64,000 nucleotides of DNA from Straminergon stramineum (taxonomy: Eukaryota; Streptophyta; Bryopsida; Hypnales; Calliergonaceae): NCBI GenBank assembly GCA_963920665.1, contig OY987269.1, positions 17,300,501 to 17,364,500 of the forward strand, written 5' to 3'. Shown piece by piece: positions 59,565 through 64,000 of the stretch (position 1 is its first letter; each line of letters starts with the position of its first letter). Both the position numbers and the translations under genes were made by a program. Below the pieces are notes generated by a model. That model did no database searches. It saw only the letters and a program-made list of their open reading frames with translations, and was not told the origin of the DNA.

Positions 59565-60735
59565 TTCAGAAAGTCTACACCAATGACATTTACATTACAA
59601 ATTTTTCTACAAATGTGTGATTTATCTCAATTTCATCAAATTGAACAGAAAGGAAGGTTCAATATTTAAGAATTTCTATAGATGAAAGAGAAGGTATTTG
59701 GACAAAGCATGTACTTGAAAGAATGTGTTCATCATTAGTGTTTGGGGTCAATGAACATCATGTTGATACATTGGATAGTATGTTCAATCCCCTTAGGTTT
59801 TTATCACATGGGCCCCAAGTTAGTACATTATAATTGTCCATGATAATACAATAGGTATGCAAGATACTCTAAAATGTTGTTTTTATATAAGCCATAATGA
59901 AGTGGATGGCCACCTATACTATAAACTATTAAGATTTCTTTAGATTTGGTGAATTTTGATGTATATGCAAAAATTCTCTCATACAGAATCTTTGAGAGAT
60001 AGAAAAGGGTTCTTTTAGCTATTGCATTGCAAAAGGATATTTCTCCTTGAAGCGCTAAAAGGGAGATCAAATCTATAATTTCAACAAACTTCATATTGTT
60101 ACATTAGATAGTATGCTTAATCCTATTTTGTAGGGTCCTAAGTGAGTATGGTATAGTGAATGATATGTAGTAGGTATAGAGGATATTCTAAAATGTCACT
60201 TTAGAGTACGTCATAGTGAACAGGCTTGAGTGTCACTAACTAATCGAAATTATATTTTCTAACCAAGCAAAAATGAAAAGGAATTGTGATCATTTTTTTC
60301 AAGGTTACCACACACATGCAACATCTTCAACAAACAATGAATGGTTGTGTAGGCTATTAGAGCATCACCTTCATGGGGCAACCAAATCCCCATATCAAAT
60401 CTAACATGGCGAGCTCCTCAATTAATGGCATATCCAAGTAGTCAAGACCTCATAATATGGGCTGGTGAGTTCAACACACCACTACTTTGTTATTGTACTA
60501 TGACTACAGTGAATATTCATATTACTGAGCTTTTGAAAGCAATCTAGAGGTGGGTGATAAGTGCTTGATAGATTGGGAACTATTTTGGATGAATTCACTA
60601 CATGCAAATTCAAGCCACTATTATGAAAAGAGAAACTAACCCAATAATCAGATGCATAGTGCTCAAAACCAAGTCAACTTTGGGCTTCAACTAATTAAAA
60701 CTTCTCCATGTACTCTAGGTTGAAATATATTAAGG
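59565..60735. other. AT-rich intergenic DNA
   Basis: No gene recognised. The minus ORF at 59,828-60,094 has no known domain. Confidence 0.4.
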
Positions 60736-61170
60736 AGAATGTTGCAAGTCTAGTGCTTAAAAAAAACCATGCCTCAAGTAATGGTGTGGTCTATTTCTGT
60801 TCTTGGGCTCCAAGTGTGGAATTCCAGTTGAGTATGCTAAGTAGGAGTGGGCATACTCTTACATTGTAGAAGCATATCCCTCTTCAATCAATGAAATAGA
60901 TCTTCTCTCTTTTCTTCTTTTTCCCTCCTATTTTTCCTTCTCTCCTTCTTTTTTTCCTTTATTATAGTTTATATTTACTTTTCCTCTTAATTTTTTTTCT
61001 TTCTCTTATAGTTTTAATTATTCTCCCTTCTTCCTTTTTTTTCCTTTTTTTTTATAGCTTTGATGATTTTCCTTCTTCTTTCCTTCTTCTCATTTATTGT
61101 TTATTAAAATTATGTTTCCTCCTATTTTCCCCTCTTTCCTTCTTCATTTCCTGTTTTTTTAACATTTTTT
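60736..61170 (+). mobile_element. Possible copia-like LTR relic
   Basis: A polypurine stretch (AAGGAGAA, 60,732-60,739) precedes TGTTGCAAGTC, a layout typical of the 3' polypurine tract and LTR start. It is followed by ATTGTAGAAGCATATCCCTC, ATCAATGAAATAG and then a long pyrimidine-rich run (60,900-61,165). No pol fragment or second LTR was seen, so this is tentative. Confidence 0.35.
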
Positions 61171-61316
61171 ATTATCCAGCACAAATCGAAAGACACATTC
61201 AATTACAGGAAGAGAGTATCCTTTTTTCTTTTTTTAAAATTCTGTTTCTAGAAGCTGGGAAGTTCAGAGTTTAGACCGCCTGCCTGTGTTCGTTCTAAGC
61301 TTAACGATGGTCTCTT

Positions 61317-61360
61317 TGCAATGGAATGCGTTTCATTTGTTTCAAAAAAAAAAAAATAAG
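61317..61360 (+). repeat. Retroposon 3' tail
   Basis: TTTGCAATGGAATGCGTTTC, then ATTTGTTTC and a run of A. It matches the tails at 34,972 (plus) and 51,941-51,990 (minus strand). Confidence 0.5.
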
Positions 61361-63202
61361 CTTAACGATGGAATGTCAAAGCAGATGGGGTACCTGCGTT
61401 GGTTTGCATTTCTTCTAAATTATTTATTCACTCATTAAACACAAGCCAGAGAGCAAACCTTTCATTTTTTTCATTTAAAATAAATAAAATTTCAACAAAT
61501 GAAAGCGAATCTTTCTGTTTGAAATTTCTATTTCAAGTACCTAGGTATGAAAATGCAGGTCACTCATCAGTCACTCAGTCCCTTCTCTTTTTCTATTTTT
61601 TTTTCAGTGGTCCGCATGATTACTGGAGATGATTATATTCTATGTTAATAATAAGTTATCTTATATTTTTATATTTTTAGTCGGTCTGTGACTGAACCCT
61701 CACGGTGCTCATGAGTTCAAGTCAACAATTGTTCCACAAGCGAAGACTGTTATTCCAGGTTTCCTGCACTAGTATACTATTTCAGGACAAAACCCATGTA
61801 TAAAATATTGGAAAAAATAATGGATGAATGAATGGATGAATGAATTTTTTATCGTTTGACAGGCACTGGGAAAGGGCAGTTTGACTGCGATTGATTAATT
61901 AATTAATTAATTGCAGGAAACTGATGAAACTGAACGCCTTGAGATGGACTGGCAGCACATGTACTGGTCCAAGTCCACCACAAAGTGCTACAGTAAGGAA
62001 ATGATAAATTGCTGCTGCCCGTTCATTCGCGTCAAATTTAAAAAAAATTAAATTAAATAAAAAATTTTGACCTAAAAATTAAATTTTTAAAACAGAAACT
62101 TCTGCCTATTCGTTTGGGTCAAAAATAAATAAATAAATTTCTGCCTGTTCATTGGTGTCAAAAAAATTTAAAAATTTAAAATTTAAAACGCTGCCCGGCC
62201 TGTCCAAGTCTGCTGGAGTGTCCTCCCCGGTTGGAATTCAACACACAAGTCCTTGGAATTCGTGGTAATGTACTAAGTACTCTCCCTGGTCTGGTCTGGT
62301 CAGTCAGGGGTTGCATCACGTTGACAAATTAAGTGCTTTTTTTCTTCTTCTTTTTGAATTTTGACACAAATGAAACATGCTTTTTTCTTTCAAGAATTTT
62401 AAATTTAAATTTTAAATTTTTTTTTAAATTCCATTTTAAAGGGAGAAAAAAAGGATGGAAATTTCCACACTGACAATTCAAAAAAAGGATAACTAACGGT
62501 GCAACACCATAGCAGCCATCAGTTTGCTTGCTGGGGAAATGAAACCGACCGACCAATGTTTGGGGAGAATCACTGGTTAGTTCATTGTCAGCTGGTGGAA
62601 TTGGGGGAAAAAAATTGGTTGCAATTGGAAAATATCTTAAAAGAATTGGTGAAAGCAATATCAGAAATGTCTATTTGGAGTAAAAAATAGAATTTCTTGG
62701 TACTTGAAAAATCAGTTCATGTAGGAATTCAAAGAAAATAGTTGGTTAAAATTTGAAAACCATCTAGAATGAATGTTGTTAAATGGATATAAGATTTATT
62801 TTTTTCATTGGTAGAGTGACTTACATCCAAGATAGCATGCAAGGGAAGGAAAAACATAATTAGAATCATCCATATATATGTACTTTCATAAATAAAAACA
62901 TTAGTAACTTTCATTCAATTATAATTGAATCGAATAATTTTTGGAAAAACATTTGGTCATAATTTTTTCTTAGTCATTTAGTAGCCAATGCCAAAATGAA
63001 GTAAGATTCTAGCAAGAATTTGATAGAAAAAATTTGGGTGATTGACCCCCTTGAGGTGAACCATTATATTACTACTCTCATCACGTATATGTCTTTATGA
63101 CCCCAAGGGATACAATTAATATAAAAAAAATACATAGTTGGTATATAAAGGTGGAATTGAAATTTGATTGGTAATACAATGGTTCACCTTTCGTATGCTA
63201 AA
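61361..63202. other. AT-rich intergenic DNA with short repeats
   Basis: Contains GGATGAATGAAT units near 61,820-61,850, a TTAA run at 61,894-61,913, and three spaced copies of CTGCC-x2-TTC-x4-G-x-GTCAAA at about 62,018, 62,102 and 62,142. The last is a short degenerate tandem in which each copy is followed by an A-rich filler. No gene recognised. Confidence 0.4.
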
Positions 63203-63607
63203 CAACAATGCTAGTACATGAGCGAGTGAGCATGTGAACCTTGAGCATCTCTATAAATAGATATCATATTACTATTGAAGGTGATTATAACATAAACACC
63301 TATAATATAGATAGCTTTAATATAGATACATGTAATTATGGAAGGTTTCTATAACATAAACACCTATAATATAGATAGCTTTAATATAGATACATGTAAT
63401 TATGGAAGGTTTCTATAACATAAACACCTATAATATAGATAGCTTTAATATAGATACATGTAATTATGGAAGGTTTCTATAACATAAACACCTATAATAT
63501 AGATAGCTTTAATATAGATACATGTAATTATGGAAGGTTTCTATAACACATGTATATAGTCTTCTAGGTTCATGGGTTCACTCTTCTAAGCTCACATAAT
63601 AGCACCC
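63203..63607. mobile_element. Third copy of the TGCTAG-type dispersed element
   Basis: It begins CAACAATGCTAGTACATGAG, and its far end, reversed, reads GTGCTATTATGTGAGC, an imperfect inverted repeat. The interior contains the expanded 64-bp tandem array. Confidence 0.5.
63277..63553. repeat. 64-bp tandem array, about 4.3 units
   Basis: Unit starts GAAGG occur at 63,277, 63,341, 63,405, 63,469 and 63,533, so the period is exactly 64. The last three full units are identical by eye; the first differs at GAAGGTGATT against GAAGGTTTCT. This points to recent amplification. Confidence 0.95.
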
Positions 63608-64000
63608 TTTCGTCATGTAGGATCTTCTTTTGTTCAGCTTTTAAAAATCTACATCTATAGTTGAACAATTGTAGCAAATAAGAAAGGTCAAATCTAAGAA
63701 TCTAATTAAAGATAAATGATTTAAAAAACAACCCTTATCAATAAATAATCAAAGGTACATAAGTTACAAGACTTAAAAAAACAAACTTATGCACTAGTGA
63801 CTCTAGCATTGAAAAATACATATCTATGGTGACTTGACTTTGAAATGAAATGATCAACTACCTTTGGATGTTGAACTTGACATACTTGTGCTACACTTGA
63901 AAATTCAACTTGCGAAAGGTCGTTACATTAACTTTGTCACCTCTTTTTTGGCTTCTTCAACCACATTATTTATTGGTATCAATTGCAAAATTTTTTCATT
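63608..64000. other. AT-rich intergenic DNA to the window end
   Basis: Nothing recognised. Confidence 0.4.

Noticed and set aside
61680..61745. B-box-like GAGTTCAAGTC as a tRNA or SINE head
   Set aside because: No matching A box at a proper distance and no acceptor-stem pairing.
63277..63553. CRISPR-like array
   Set aside because: The 64-bp units are continuous tandem copies without spacers in a plant nuclear context.

Overview
This window is nuclear DNA of a land plant. The evidence is three spliced genes with canonical GT..AG introns (a receptor-like kinase, an auxin response factor and a WRKY factor), a degraded chromovirus-type Ty3/gypsy element, and many short non-autonomous DNA transposons in AT-rich intergenic DNA. 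The introns are compact (about 100-700 bp). The ARF has the residues Q-S-P-S-E-F-V-I-P after its B3 exons and an F-R-S-K-R-P-R ending to its middle domain. I lean towards a non-seed plant such as a bryophyte, but the sequence alone does not settle the species.

Layout. 1-5,753 (+): the 3' part of an LRR receptor-like kinase, with 15 exons reconstructed in frame from 325 to a stop at 5,751; the 5' end lies outside the window. 5,754-12,000: AT-rich DNA with a 914-bp TIR element at 7,827-8,740. 12,000-13,690: Ty3/gypsy integrase and chromodomain remnants. 13,629-14,942: a large near-perfect palindrome whose left arm is interrupted by a 255-bp MITE. 16,900-25,900 (-): a complete 15-exon class A auxin response factor (873 codons) with a GC-rich leader or promoter. 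26,050-54,400: a long repeat-rich, gene-poor tract with CACTA-type MITEs, TTAA-flanked TIR elements, a 50-bp perfect hairpin, retroposon tails and a few unresolved ORF fragments. 55,564-57,903 (-): a complete four-exon group IId WRKY gene with a polyglutamine tract, followed upstream by a leader, a G-rich minisatellite and a cluster of W-box cores. 59,600-64,000: AT-rich DNA with a probable copia-like LTR relic and a 64-bp tandem array.

The three genes do not form an operon or an obvious pathway. They are a perceived-signal receptor, a hormone-response activator and a calmodulin-linked stress transcription factor. All splice models were read by eye; each reading frame closes exactly across every junction, which is strong internal support.

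The most unusual content is the mobile-element layer. Four elements of different size are each bounded on both sides by TTAA and begin with CCC(C)T, the hallmark of piggyBac-like elements, which are seldom reported from land plants. Two foldback MITEs have CACTA ends and exact 3-bp duplications. The inverted duplication of a retroelement 3' end carries its own empty-site control for a nested MITE.
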